48,786 bases of DNA, taken from the NCBI GenBank assembly GCA_934481445.1, contig CAKSPC010000015.1, forward strand, positions 1 through 48,786, written 5' to 3'. A model generated the notes under the pieces. It saw nothing but the letters and a program-made list of their open reading frames with translations, was not told the origin of the DNA and ran no database searches. The position numbers were made by a program, and so were the translations under genes. Shown here one piece after another: positions 1 to 7,793 of this stretch; positions within the stretch are counted from its first letter, which is position 1; the number at the start of each line of letters is the position of its first letter. This stretch comes from an uncultured Oscillospiraceae bacterium. Its GTDB lineage: Bacteria; Bacillota; Clostridia; Oscillospirales; Ruminococcaceae.

Positions 1-1427
1 AGAGCAACAGGGAGGCAGCCCTTCTTGATATAAACCTTCTCAGGTGCGCGGAACCACAGCATATTCTCTCTCCTCTCAGCAACGGTCTTGATATTCAGCA
101 GGTGCTTAACTCCGATGTTCTCAGAAACGGAGTTGCCACCCCAAGAACCGCAGCCCAGTGTGAGGGAAGGAGCGAACTTGAAGTTGTAGAGGTCGCCGAT
201 ACCGCCGAGGGAAGAAGGAGTGTTGACGATAAGACGGCAAGCCTTCATTCTCTCTGCCCACTTGTCGAGCTTTTCTCTCTGGGTATTGTTGTTGATCCAC
301 AGAACGGATGTATGACCAAGACCGCCGTTGTTCTTCAGCAGTGTGTCAGCCATATCCAGTGCGTTGTCGAAGTTCTCGGACTTGTACATACCGAGGATCG
401 TGGTGAGCTTCTCGTGGCCGAAAGCTTCCTCGGGCTCGAGGGAAGTAGCCTCGCCGATGATAACCTTAACGGACTCGGGTATCTCGAAGCCTGCCATCTT
501 TGCGATCTGATAAGGACGCTGACCAACGATCTTAGCGTTAAGAGCGCCGTTGATGAGCATAACCTTTCTGATCATGTCAGCCTGCTTCTTGTCGAGGAAC
601 ATGCATCCTCTCTTCTCGAATTCCTTCTTAACATCGTTGTAGATGTTCTTGTCAACGATAAGGGTCTGCTCTGTAGCGCAGATCATACCGTTATCAAAGG
701 TCTTGGAGTGGATGATGGAGTTAACTGCATTTACGATATCAGCGGAAGAATCGATGATAGCGGAAGCGTTACCGGCACCAACGCCGATAGCGGGTGTGCC
801 GGAGGAGTAAGCAGCCTTAACCATGCCGGGGCCGCCTGTTGCGAGGATTATGTCAACTTCCTTCATCAGGAGGTTGGTAAGGTCGAGGGAGGGAACGTCA
901 ACCCAGGAAATGATACCATCGGGAGCGCCTGCCTTAACAGCAGCCTCGTAAACGATCTTTGCAGCCTCAACGGTGCACTTCTTTGCACGGGGGTGGGGGC
1001 TGATGATGATACCGTTTCTGGTCTTGAGAGAGATGAGGGTCTTAAAGATAGCAGTGGAAGTAGGGTTAGTTGTAGGAATAACTGCGCCGACTACGCCGAT
1101 AGGCTCTGCGATCTTTTCGATACCATAAGCTTCATCGCGCTCGATAACGCCGCAGGTCTTTGTGTGCTTGTACGCATTGTAGATGTGCTCAGCAGCATAG
1201 TTGTTCTTGATAACCTTATCCTCTACTATGCCGTAGCCTGTTTCCTCAACAGCCATCTTGGCAAGCGGGATTCTTTCCTTGTTTGCTGCGGAAGCTGCTG
1301 CGAAGAATATCTTGTCTACCTGCTCCTGTGTGTAGGTGGAAAAAATCTCCTGTGCTTCTCTGACTTTCTTGAGAGCCGCTTCAAAGGTCTCTACGCTGTC
1401 AACGATTTCGTGAAATGCCATAGTCAT
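1..1427 (-). CDS. adhE: Bifunctional acetaldehyde-CoA/alcohol dehydrogenase AdhE, N-terminal part (runs off the window)
   Basis: On the minus strand an open frame starts at ATG 1427 ([11 protein letters not shown]...), preceded by an AAGGAG ribosome binding site, and remains open to the window edge, giving about 475 codons. The whole visible part is the CoA-acylating aldehyde dehydrogenase domain of AdhE. It shows the [12 protein letters not shown] cofactor-binding stretch, the [20 protein letters not shown] segment and the catalytic-cysteine motif GMICATEQ. The iron-dependent alcohol dehydrogenase half should lie outside the window, so a stand-alone aldehyde dehydrogenase of this family cannot be excluded. 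AdhE reduces acetyl-CoA to ethanol in two NADH-consuming steps and forms spirosomes in known homologues. A Rex-like operator overlaps its -10 box, consistent with induction when NADH is high. Confidence 0.93.
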   Translation of the reverse strand, partial: MTMAFHEIVDSVETFEAALKKVREAQEIFSTYTQEQVDKIFFAAASAANKERIPLAKMAVEETGYGIVEDKVIKNNYAAEHIYNAYKHTKTCGVIERDEAYGIEKIAEPIGVVGAVIPTTNPTSTAIFKTLISLKTRNGIIISPHPRAKKCTVEAAKIVYEAAVKAGAPDGIISWVDVPSLDLTNLLMKEVDIILATGGPGMVKAAYSSGTPAIGVGAGNASAIIDSSADIVNAVNSIIHSKTFDNGMICATEQTLIVDKNIYNDVKKEFEKRGCMFLDKKQADMIRKVMLINGALNAKIVGQRPYQIAKMAGFEIPESVKVIIGEATSLEPEEAFGHEKLTTILGMYKSENFDNALDMADTLLKNNGGLGHTSVLWINNNTQREKLDKWAERMKACRLIVNTPSSLGGIGDLYNFKFAPSLTLGCGSWGGNSVSENIGVKHLLNIKTVAERRENMLWFRAPEKVYIKKGCLPVA

Positions 1428-1527
1428 CTTCTCCTTAAAATTTATATTCGGGAACTTTCTTTATTGTTCCTTTATAACCTTGGGGATACTGCGGAAAAAG
1501 GCATGATTTGTCGAAGCTTTTCCGCTC

Positions 1528-1564
1528 TTGTTAATATTTTAACACAATATATGCTTCTTGTAAA
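1528..1564 (-). promoter_or_regulatory. adhE promoter with overlapping Rex operator
   Basis: On the minus strand the -35 TTTACA (1559-1564) and -10 TAAAAT (1536-1541) are 17 bp apart. The sequence TTGTTAATATTTTAACAC at 1528-1545 matches the clostridial Rex consensus TTGTTAANNNNTTAACAA at 13 of 14 defined positions and covers the -10 box. Rex is an NADH-sensing repressor known to control adhE-type genes in Clostridia. Binding here would block RNA polymerase directly. The site is read from sequence; regulation is inferred. Confidence 0.8.
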
Positions 1565-1608
1565 ATGTATTAATTACATACCTCATATCATTTTAAAGCA
1601 TACCAGTT

Positions 1609-2535
1609 TTATTTAAAGCACACATGCTTTGCGTTGCATACATCGGTGATGAACTGCTTGTCCAGATCGGTAAGATGATAATCCTTGCGATAAATCAGCA
1701 CATCCTTATAAACCTTGTTGTTCTTGGAGCAGCGCTTTGCGACAAGGTCGTAATCATCAAGGAAATGCTGTGGTATCGGCGACACCCACATGAATGTGTT
1801 CGGGACCTTCCCCAGCAGAACGAATTGCGACGCGCGCTCAAAAACATATATGTGCTTGTCCACATACTCAGAAAGCTCCGCCTTTTTCACATCTATCAGC
1901 GGGAGCGTCGGAACATACGGATCAGCATGGGTTATCTCGATATAGCTGCCCAGCTCGTCAAGCGAAAAATCGTCCTTCGCCGCGAGGGGGCTGCTTCTGC
2001 TCACCAGCAGGCTGTATGTGAACTCCGAAACCGTTTCGTAAACCAGCTTCTTTTCAGAGAACATCTCTCTGAAATACTTCTCAAAACTCGACTGGTATCT
2101 AACGATGCCGAGGTTGAAATCCTCCTTGACAACGTTATTGATGGTTCGCATGGAGTTGGTTTCTTTATAGAATATTTCGGCGGGGGTATCCAGTGCGATG
2201 TGCTTGGAAAATTCCGCCATTGCCTCTGCAAAGTAACTTGCGCGGGGCACACAGACAGAAAACTGCTGTTTTTTCGCCCTGCCGTTGTGATAGAGCTCCT
2301 CCACCTCCTCCACCTGCGACACTATCCTGCGTGCGCGCTGGAGAAATTCGTCCCCGTCGGGGGTGGTGGTAATGCCCTTTGTGGTCCTCTTGAAAATCGT
2401 TATACCGAGCGATTCTTCCAGCTCTTTTATTGCGCGCGAGAGGTTAGGCTGCCCCATATACAGGTTCTCGGCAGCTTTGCTGATGGAATGGGTCTTTGCC
2501 ACTTCAACAGCGTATTTCAGATGAAGTATGTTCAA
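1609..2535 (-). CDS. LysR-family transcriptional regulator
   Basis: This is a LysR-type regulator of about 308 residues. The N-terminal winged helix-turn-helix is clear (LKYAVEVAKTHSISKAAENLYMGQPNLSRAIKELEESLGITIFKRT), followed by the linker helix and a periplasmic-binding-like effector domain. I chose TTG at 2535 because AAAGGCGGG lies just upstream and LysR proteins begin at this point. The longer GTG start at 2565 has no binding site and overlaps a palindrome. It is upstream of adhE on the same strand with 181 bp between, so it may be a local regulator, but nothing shows its target. Two palindromes upstream (2564-2579 and 2595-2615) are candidate autoregulatory sites. The effector is unknown. 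Confidence 0.88.
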   Translation of the reverse strand: MNILHLKYAVEVAKTHSISKAAENLYMGQPNLSRAIKELEESLGITIFKRTTKGITTTPDGDEFLQRARRIVSQVEEVEELYHNGRAKKQQFSVCVPRASYFAEAMAEFSKHIALDTPAEIFYKETNSMRTINNVVKEDFNLGIVRYQSSFEKYFREMFSEKKLVYETVSEFTYSLLVSRSSPLAAKDDFSLDELGSYIEITHADPYVPTLPLIDVKKAELSEYVDKHIYVFERASQFVLLGKVPNTFMWVSPIPQHFLDDYDLVAKRCSKNNKVYKDVLIYRKDYHLTDLDKQFITDVCNAKHVCFK

Positions 2536-2563
2536 CTTGCTTCCCGCCTTTCGTCGGTATACC

Positions 2564-2615
2564 ACAGAAATATTTCTGTTAAATCTTTATCAATTATTGT
2601 GCATTCTGCACAATA
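2564..2615. promoter_or_regulatory. Two perfect palindromes upstream of the LysR gene
   Basis: ACAGAAATATTTCTGT (2564-2579) is a perfect 16-bp palindrome. At 2595-2615 the nine-base arms TATTGTGCA and TGCACAATA flank a 3-bp centre. They lie 30-80 bp upstream of the likely LysR start. LysR proteins bind dyad sites and usually regulate themselves, so these are candidate operators; that role is inference. Confidence 0.5.
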
Positions 2616-2910
2616 GCAACTGCTTCCGACGGCTTAACCGATGTAGAAAATCACACCGATCATAAATTACAAATATAATATAATCCAGCGTCCTGTCGCA
2701 GTCGAGGACAGTATTCACAACAACGAAAGCTTCTTCATAGCTGTTGCCGTCGAAGCCATTTATAAATGCCCCACGGACTGTAACCATGGGTTTACCGTCA
2801 ACGAGCCGCTCTCTGAAATCGGGATACTGCACCCCGAAAGGAATAATGCCGATATGAACAAGGAAAACATAAAGCTGGACGTTCTCATATCTTCTATCCT
2901 TTTTATTAAA
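2590..2910 (-). other. Gap between LysR gene and ilvH with possible decayed gene
   Basis: This stretch has no confident gene. Besides the 42-codon lipoprotein-like ORF (2760-2888), the same strand holds an open frame continuing from the ilvH stop to 2590, with GTG 2832 as its only plausible start. Its sequence (for example TVRGAFINGFDGNSYEE) looks protein-like but I recognise no family. One reading is a frameshifted lipoprotein gene whose signal peptide and body are in different frames. Another is ordinary intergenic DNA with chance open frames. Confidence 0.25.
2760..2888 (-). CDS. Possible 42-aa lipoprotein micro-ORF
   Basis: ATG 2888 follows a good AAAAAGGA site at about 8 nt spacing, 22 nt after the ilvH stop. 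The predicted peptide starts MRTSSFMFSLFISALFLSGC: a short positive N-terminus, a hydrophobic stretch and an LSGC lipobox with the cysteine at residue 20. Only 22 residues follow before TAA. It could be a genuine small lipoprotein co-transcribed with ilvBH, or the intact 5' end of a frameshifted gene, since the next frame stays open to 2590. No homologue is recognised. Confidence 0.3.
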   Translation of the reverse strand: MRTSSFMFSLFISALFLSGCSIPISESGSLTVNPWLQSVGHL

Positions 2911-3381
2911 TTAATCTCTCTCGAGGGCGGAAATACCGCTTCTTACCATCTTGATGATCCCATAGGGCTTCAGCAGGCCGATAAAGCTGTCAAGCTTTGC
3001 GGGCTCGCCGGTAAGCTCCAGCATAACGCTGTCCGCCGCGATATCAACAAGCTTCGCTCTGAAAAGGTTTGCTATCTCGATGATCTTCTGACGGTCGGTG
3101 TCGCTTCTGCCCGCGCGGACAAGAACGTGCTCGCGGCATACAGCGTCCTCAAGGATGGACACGTCGATAACGTCATACAGCTTCATGAGCTGATTCTTTA
3201 TCTGCTCCAGCACCTTGATATCGCCCGCGACTACGATGGTCAGTCGGGAAACCTCGGGCACCTCGGTTTCTGCAGCGTTAAGGCTCTTTATATTGAAGCA
3301 GCGTCTGCTGAAAAGGCTTGAAACACGCAGCAGAACACCATTATTATTCGCAACTTTTACTGATAATACATATTCCTGCAT
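2911..3381 (-). CDS. ilvH: Acetolactate synthase small (regulatory) subunit
   Basis: This 156-aa protein has the size and sequence of IlvH/IlvN. Residues 3-75 form an ACT domain (YVLSVKVANNNGVLLRVSSLFSRRCFNIKSLNAAET), which in the family binds valine for feedback inhibition. The C-terminal half is the second ACT-like domain (REHVLVRAGRSDTDRQKIIEIANLFRAKLVDI). It activates the catalytic subunit and confers valine sensitivity. It begins 3 nt after the ilvB stop, so the two are translationally coupled and form one enzyme. No ilvC, ilvD or leu genes follow; the operon appears to end here. Confidence 0.95.
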   Translation of the reverse strand: MQEYVLSVKVANNNGVLLRVSSLFSRRCFNIKSLNAAETEVPEVSRLTIVVAGDIKVLEQIKNQLMKLYDVIDVSILEDAVCREHVLVRAGRSDTDRQKIIEIANLFRAKLVDIAADSVMLELTGEPAKLDSFIGLLKPYGIIKMVRSGISALERD

Positions 3382-3384
3382 GGA

Positions 3385-5073
3385 TCACGCCTCCAGATCT
3401 ATATAAGTAATGGGGTTAACAACAGGCTTGCCTGCGGGTATCATGGGCAGAACGTTGATATCACGGTCTATCCTCACCTCTATCATAACAGGCGCGGACT
3501 TTGATATCTCGAGCGCTTCCATGAGGACAGGCTCGATCTCCTCGTTCTTCTCGATAACCAGCGTCTTTATGCCGAAGCTCTCACCAAGCTTGACATAGTC
3601 AATATGTCTGTCGTCAAGGGTGGTCTGCGAGAAGTGCTTGTTATAGAACAGGCGCTGCCACTGGCGCACCATGCCGAGAACATTATTGTTTATAACCATC
3701 TCGATAACAGGGATGTTGTGTGCGGAAGCAGTGATAAGCTCGTTTAGGTTCATCGCAAAGCTTCCGTCGCCCGCAATGTTCACAACGGTCTTGTCGGGAT
3801 TGCCGACCTTTGCGCCGATAGAAGCACCAAGACCAAAGCCCATTGTGCCCAGTCCGCCCGAGGAAACAAAGGTGCGGGGCTTTCTGAAGCGGTAATACTG
3901 CGCCGCCCACATCTGATTCTGGCCAACTTCGGTGGTGATTATCGCGTCGCCGCCGGTCAGTTCGTCAAGCTTTTCAATAACAGCCTCGGGAGTTACAGGA
4001 AGCTCGTCAGTTCCCTTCTGAACAGGCTCGGGGTAATCCCCGCCGAGTATCTCGTTCATCCAGTCGGCATTGTCTTTCTGTGCAACCTTTGCGCAGAGTT
4101 TTGCCAGCGCCGCCTTTACGTCGCCGCTTATCGTCGCGTTGACTTCAACATTCTTGTTAAACTCCGCGGGGTCTATATCAATGTGGATTATCTTCGCATT
4201 CTTTCCGAATACTTTAGGGTCGCCGATAACGCGGTCGGAGAAGCGTGTGCCGATACCGATGAACAGGTCGCAGGAGTTGAGCGCCGCTGCTGCCCTTACA
4301 GTACCGTGCATACCCAGCATTCCGATATAACGGCGGTCGGTCTGGTCGTAAGCGCCCTGACCCATCAGCGAGCAGGATACGGGAGCGTCGCACAGTTCGG
4401 CAAGCTTTTTCAGTTCCTCGGAAGCGTCGGAGGAAATAACACCGCCGCCTGCGTATATGTAAGGCTTCTTGGCAGCCGCGATAAGCTCCGCCGCTGCGTC
4501 GAGTTCCTTTTCGCAGATATCCGTAACTGTTTCGGGAACTACCGCGGGCATGGGGGTGTATTCGCACATCGCCGCAGTGATGTCCTTGGGGATATCAACA
4601 AGAACGGGGCCCTTTCTTCCGCTGCCCGCGATCTTGAACGCAAGGCGCAGTGTGTCCGCGAGATCCCTTACATCCTTGACGATGAAATTATGCTTGGTTA
4701 TCGGCATGGTTATGCCGGTGATATCAACCTCCTGGAAGCTGTCCAGACCCAGAAGTCCGCAGCTTACGTTGCCTGTGATGGCAACCAGCGGGATGGAATC
4801 CATATGAGCGGTGGCAATACCTGTGATAAGGTTAGTTGCGCCGGGACCGCTTGTAGCGATGACAACGCCGGTTTTGCCGGTTGAACGCGCATAGCCGTCC
4901 GCCGCGTGGCAGGCGCCCTGCTCGTGCGAGGTGATGACGTGTCTTATCTTGTCGCTGTATTTGTAAAGACTGTCGTATATATTGAGGACAGCGCCGCCCG
5001 GGTAGCCAAATACGGTATCCGCGCCCTGTTCCAACAGACATTCAACAATTATATCCGAACCTGTGTACTGCAT
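3385..5073 (-). CDS. ilvB: Acetolactate synthase large (catalytic) subunit
   Basis: This 562-aa thiamine-diphosphate enzyme condenses two pyruvates, or pyruvate and 2-ketobutyrate, as the first committed step of valine, leucine and isoleucine synthesis. The N-terminal domain has FGYPGGAVLNIYD and the catalytic glutamate in TSHEQGACHAADGYAR (Glu51). The C-terminal domain has the ThDP-binding GDGSFAMNLNEL...NNN motif. Length and motifs fit anabolic AHAS rather than catabolic AlsS, which the adjacent ilvH supports. Start ATG 5073 is preceded by AAAGGG. The promoter lies only about 50 nt upstream, too close for a T-box leader. Confidence 0.96.
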   Translation of the reverse strand: MQYTGSDIIVECLLEQGADTVFGYPGGAVLNIYDSLYKYSDKIRHVITSHEQGACHAADGYARSTGKTGVVIATSGPGATNLITGIATAHMDSIPLVAITGNVSCGLLGLDSFQEVDITGITMPITKHNFIVKDVRDLADTLRLAFKIAGSGRKGPVLVDIPKDITAAMCEYTPMPAVVPETVTDICEKELDAAAELIAAAKKPYIYAGGGVISSDASEELKKLAELCDAPVSCSLMGQGAYDQTDRRYIGMLGMHGTVRAAAALNSCDLFIGIGTRFSDRVIGDPKVFGKNAKIIHIDIDPAEFNKNVEVNATISGDVKAALAKLCAKVAQKDNADWMNEILGGDYPEPVQKGTDELPVTPEAVIEKLDELTGGDAIITTEVGQNQMWAAQYYRFRKPRTFVSSGGLGTMGFGLGASIGAKVGNPDKTVVNIAGDGSFAMNLNELITASAHNIPVIEMVINNNVLGMVRQWQRLFYNKHFSQTTLDDRHIDYVKLGESFGIKTLVIEKNEEIEPVLMEALEISKSAPVMIEVRIDRDINVLPMIPAGKPVVNPITYIDLEA

Positions 5074-5127
5074 TTAATTGTTATCCCTTTCGTTTTTATC
5101 TTTTTTGGCAAAAGTGCCTACATATTT

Positions 5128-5156
5128 ATTTTATCATACTCTTTTTATGTTGTCAA
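5128..5156 (-). promoter_or_regulatory. ilvB promoter
   Basis: Minus-strand TTGACA (5151-5156), 17-bp spacer, TAAAAT (5128-5133). The implied leader is about 48 nt, with no room for a T-box or a leucine-type attenuator. Confidence 0.85.
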
Positions 5157-5227
5157 CGATATAACGCCTATTTTTTCTAGTAATACATAAAGTTTTTTTG
5201 GCATAATAACACATACTATAAATGAGA

Positions 5228-5256
5228 TTGACATTCCCCCGCCTTTGTGATATCAT
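5228..5256 (+). promoter_or_regulatory. Promoter of the flavodoxin-like gene
   Basis: TTGACA (5228-5233), 17-bp spacer, TATCAT (5251-5256). A small GGCGG-AAAA-CCGCC hairpin at about 5264-5277 lies in the short leader. It is divergent from the ilvB promoter, with about 70 bp between the -35 boxes. Confidence 0.8.
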
Positions 5257-5297
5257 AAAAACAGGCGGAAAACCGCCTCGAAAGAGGGTAAAATGCT

Positions 5298-5783
5298 ATG
5301 AAAGCTGTTATATACGAAAGCAACGCAGGCCACGCGGAACGCTATGCAAAGGCACTCGCAGATACGCTACGCGTCCCCTGCTATGATTTGAAAAGCGCGA
5401 AAAAATCCGTTCCTAAGGGCGAAAACATAATCTTTATCGGATGGGTGTTTGCGAACCAGATAATGGGCTATAAAAAGGCGGCGAAAAGGTGGAACGTTGC
5501 CGCCGTCGGCGCGGTGGGACTGTTCCCCGACGTAAAATCCAACAACGATATTCTTATTGCGAAGAACAAACTGACCGTTCCGCTGTTCTATCTCCGCGGC
5601 GGTATCAATTACGACAAGCTGAAAGGGCTTCAGAAAAAGCTTCTCAAAATGGTGCACGACGACATGGCGCGCTCCGACGACCCCAACAAAAAGGAAGCCG
5701 CAAAGCTTCTCGAGGGGAACACGGATTTCTTCAGCGAGGACAATCTCACCGCCATCGCCGCTTTCGGGCTGTCGCAGAAGTAA
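5298..5783 (+). CDS. Flavodoxin-like domain protein
   Basis: This 161-aa protein begins MKAVIYESNAGHAERYAKALADTL, a beta strand followed by a phosphate-binding loop (SNAGHAERYA, residues 8-17), as in flavodoxins and FMN-dependent reductases. A second strand, NIIFIGWVFANQIMG, and a typical alpha/beta pattern follow. The likely role is FMN binding and electron transfer in the cytosol, but the partner is unknown. The C-terminal third (DDPNKKEAAKLLEGNTDFFSEDNLTAIAAFGLSQK) is characteristic of the flavodoxin-domain subgroup common in Clostridia. The start has GAGGGT upstream. The TSUP genes follow 70 bp later in the same direction, though the intergenic hairpin and RBS sequestration suggest separate control. 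Confidence 0.72.
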   Translation: MKAVIYESNAGHAERYAKALADTLRVPCYDLKSAKKSVPKGENIIFIGWVFANQIMGYKKAAKRWNVAAVGAVGLFPDVKSNNDILIAKNKLTVPLFYLRGGINYDKLKGLQKKLLKMVHDDMARSDDPNKKEAAKLLEGNTDFFSEDNLTAIAAFGLSQK

Positions 5784-5821
5784 GGCAGTAATTTACATTT
5801 TGTTTTTCATATAAATCACCG

Positions 5822-5849
5822 CCACCTGCGCAAAATAAGCGCGAGGTGG
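5822..5849 (+). promoter_or_regulatory. Hairpin sequestering the ribosome binding site of the first TSUP gene
   Basis: CCACCTGCGC (5822-5831) pairs with GCGC plus AGGTGG (5839-5849, one bulged G) around a 7-nt loop. The 3' arm contains GAGGTGG, the ribosome binding site of the ATG at 5854. Folding would hide the site, so translation could depend on upstream translation or on a factor or temperature that melts the stem. No T-run follows, so it is not a terminator. Confidence 0.55.
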
Positions 5850-5853
5850 TATT

Positions 5854-6195
5854 ATGAAGAACTTTTTCCAGGGAACGCTGTGCGGGTTTCTCAACGGATT
5901 TTTCGGCTCGGGCGGCGGCGTTATCGCCGTTCCGATATTTGAAAAGGACGGCTGCTCCGTGCAGGAAGCGCACGCGAGTTCGGTTGCGCTGATATTTATG
6001 CTGAGCCTTGTCACGGCGGTGTTCTACGGGTTTTCGGACGGGCTTGACTTCGGTACTGCGTGGCGGTTTATTCCGTGGGGAGCCGCAGGCGCCGTGACGG
6101 GGGCGCTGTTTCTGAAAAAAATAAAGGCACAGTGGCTGCGGCGGCTTTTCGGGGCGATTATTACCGCCGCCTCCGTGAGGATGCTTTTCTCATGA
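5854..6195 (+). CDS. TauE/SafE (TSUP) permease, first half-size protein
   Basis: This 113-aa membrane protein has three or four hydrophobic segments and the TSUP signature near its N-terminus (GTLCGFLNGFFGSGGGVIAVP). TSUP proteins export or import small anions such as sulfite, sulfoacetate or other organic acids. Full-length members have about 250 residues with two homologous halves; this one is only the first half. The stop TGA overlaps the ATG of the next gene (ATGA, 6192-6195), so the two halves are almost certainly made together and likely pair in the membrane. The substrate cannot be told from sequence. Confidence 0.78.
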   Translation: MKNFFQGTLCGFLNGFFGSGGGVIAVPIFEKDGCSVQEAHASSVALIFMLSLVTAVFYGFSDGLDFGTAWRFIPWGAAGAVTGALFLKKIKAQWLRRLFGAIITAASVRMLFS

Positions 6196-6626
6196 CGGAG
6201 GCGATCGTCGGATTTCTCACGGGGATTCTCGCGTCGATGGGACTCGGCGGCGGGTTTATACTGGTCGTGTGGCTGACCATGTTCAGCGGAACAGAACAGC
6301 GTACGGCGCAGGGCGTGAACGTCCTGTTTTTCCTGCCGATAGCGCTTATCGCGCTGATAATGCACCTCAAAAACGGGCTGGTGAACAAAGCCCTTGTGAA
6401 ACGCTGCGCCATCGGCGGGGTTATCGGCGCCGTGATTGGTACGTTCGGTTCGCAGATAATTTCAAACGGACTGCTGCGGAAGCTGTTTGCGCTGTTCCTG
6501 CTGGCGTTCGGGCTGAGGGAGCTGTTCTCAAAAACAAAACAAAAAGACAATAAAGGGGATGACGCGGATGAAAAGCATATGCAGGATGATAAAAAAGCAG
6601 GTCGAACCGAATTTCATCAACCTTGA
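6192..6626 (+). CDS. TauE/SafE (TSUP) permease, second half-size protein
   Basis: Starting at ATG 6192 within the stop of the preceding gene, this 144-aa protein repeats the TSUP half-domain: MTEAIVGFLTGILASMGLGGGFILV, then about three more hydrophobic segments. A longer in-frame start at 6060 was rejected because that extension only overlaps the first half-gene in another frame and is arginine-rich nonsense. The charged tail (SKTKQKDNKGDDADEKHMQDDKK) is predicted cytosolic and overlaps the next small ORF. The protein presumably completes a split transporter with its neighbour; whether the halves act as a heterodimer is inferred. Confidence 0.78.
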   Translation: MTEAIVGFLTGILASMGLGGGFILVVWLTMFSGTEQRTAQGVNVLFFLPIALIALIMHLKNGLVNKALVKRCAIGGVIGAVIGTFGSQIISNGLLRKLFALFLLAFGLRELFSKTKQKDNKGDDADEKHMQDDKKAGRTEFHQP

Positions 6627-6702
6627 AACCGCGATAAAAACTTATGACAGAAACGCCGCGGTCTGCGGCGCGCCGGCATGGAGGTACGTTTATACAAAAT
6701 AA
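6568..6702 (+). CDS. Small 44-aa ORF of unknown function
   Basis: ATG 6568 follows AAAGGGG at a workable spacing and gives a 44-residue basic peptide (MKSICRMIKKQVEPNFINLE...), ending in a TAA right before a terminator hairpin. It overlaps the last 59 nt of the second TSUP gene in another frame. I do not recognise the family. The ribosome binding site and the position just before the terminator argue for expression, but the short length leaves real doubt. Confidence 0.4.
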   Translation: MKSICRMIKKQVEPNFINLETAIKTYDRNAAVCGAPAWRYVYTK

Positions 6703-6730
6703 AAATGGGACTGCCGAACGACAGTCCCAT
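6701..6730 (-). terminator. Terminator between the TSUP operon and rplL (strong on minus strand)
   Basis: TGGGACTG (6706-6713) and CAGTCCCA (6722-6729) form an 8-bp stem with an 8-nt loop. On the minus strand it is followed by TTTTTATTTT, ideal for rplL. In the plus direction the following bases are less U-rich. Confidence 0.85.
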
Positions 6731-6752
6731 AATTGTTTGTAAAGAGAGTGAA

Positions 6753-7133
6753 TTACTTCAGCTCGATCTTTGCGCCAGCTTCTTCCAGCTTGGTCTTGAG
6801 CTCCTCAGCCTCTGCCTTGGAAACGCCTTCCTTGATAGCCTTGGGAGCGCCTTCAACGAGCTCCTTAGCTTCCTTCAGGCCAAGACCGCAGATGTCCTTA
6901 ACAGCCTTGATAACAGCCATCTTAGCGTCACCAAAGGATGCGAGAACAACGTCGAACTCAGTCTTTTCTTCAGCGGCAGCAGCACCTGCGCCTGCACCAG
7001 CAGCGGGAGCAGCAGCAACAGCAGCAGCGGATACGCCGAATTCTTCCTCAAGAGCCTTAACGAGTTCGTTCAGTTCGAGAACGGACAGACCCTTAACTTC
7101 TTCAATCATAGCTAAAATCTTCTCAGAAGCCAT
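6753..7133 (-). CDS. rplL: 50S ribosomal protein L7/L12
   Basis: This 126-aa protein has the L7/L12 layout: N-terminal dimerisation helices ([31 protein letters not shown]), an Ala/Gly-rich hinge and a C-terminal domain ending [14 protein letters not shown], with the factor-binding segment KIAVIK-like ([32 protein letters not shown]). It forms the ribosomal stalk that recruits translational GTPases. ATG 7133 was chosen because GGAGGAAAT lies directly upstream; an in-frame ATG at 7148 overlaps that site. It follows rplJ by 94 bp, which holds small hairpins but no clear terminator. Confidence 0.97.
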   Translation of the reverse strand: MASEKILAMIEEVKGLSVLELNELVKALEEEFGVSAAAVAAAPAAGAGAGAAAAEEKTEFDVVLASFGDAKMAVIKAVKDICGLGLKEAKELVEGAPKAIKEGVSKAEAEELKTKLEEAGAKIELK

Positions 7134-7227
7134 TTTAATTTCCTCCATAAAAATGTTTTAATTAAATTTGTTACGCCGTAAGGCGAATGTTACGCGGCGC
7201 TATGCCGCAAAGCTTTGTCCGTGACAA

Positions 7228-7743
7228 TTAAGCGGTAGCTTCGCCTTCGGACTGCTTCTTCTCGATCTCGCTGATTGCGATAGCAAGGCGCTGGATCGGG
7301 GACTGAAGCATAAATACGAGCTGGGAAAGCAGTGTTTCCTTGGAAGGAAGCTTAGCATAAGCCTCAACCTCTTCCTTGGAGATTGCCTTACCATCAAGGA
7401 AGCCGAGCTTGATGGCGAACTTGCCGTCGGAAGCTTCAGCCTTCTTGAACAGAAGCTTGGGGGCGATGATGATATCCTCTGCGGAAAGAGCGATAGCGGT
7501 TGTACCGGAAAGTGCAGGTTCAAGTCCCTCGATACCTGCGATCTCTGCCGCGCGCTTGAGCAGGGTATTCTTAACTACGAAGTAGTCAACGCCGTTCTCG
7601 CGGAGCTCCTTACGAAGCTTGGTGTCTTCCTCAACGGAGATACCACTGTAATCAACGAGAACACCGCCTGCTGCATTCTTCAGCTTTTCAGCAAGGTCAG
7701 CAACGAACTGCTGCTTCTGTGCGAGTATGCTCTGACTGGGCAT
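7228..7743 (-). CDS. rplJ: 50S ribosomal protein L10
   Basis: This 171-aa protein matches L10 throughout (AGGVLVDYSGISVEEDTKLRKELRENGVDYFVVKNTLLKRA). L10 anchors L7/L12 dimers through its C-terminal helix (TLLSQLVFMLQSPIQRLAIAISEIEKKQ) and binds 23S rRNA. The L10(L12) complex also binds its own mRNA leader in known bacteria, and that leader is visible here. The usual upstream partners rplK and rplA are absent from the window; the gene upstream is glnN, past a strong terminator. Confidence 0.97.
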   Translation of the reverse strand: MPSQSILAQKQQFVADLAEKLKNAAGGVLVDYSGISVEEDTKLRKELRENGVDYFVVKNTLLKRAAEIAGIEGLEPALSGTTAIALSAEDIIIAPKLLFKKAEASDGKFAIKLGFLDGKAISKEEVEAYAKLPSKETLLSQLVFMLQSPIQRLAIAISEIEKKQSEGEATA

Positions 7744-7793
7744 TCAATTCACTCCTTTATAGAATTTTGCTGTTTCAAAAGAGTGGATATATT

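Noticed and set aside
102..1616. Long plus-strand open frame of 504 codons
   Set aside because: It is antisense to adhE, has low-complexity Leu/Val/Cys-rich sequence and no family match; the minus-strand frame has clear AdhE motifs and RBS.
5074..5130. T-box or leucine attenuator before ilvB
   Set aside because: The promoter is so close that the leader has only about 48 nt, with no T-box or leader peptide.
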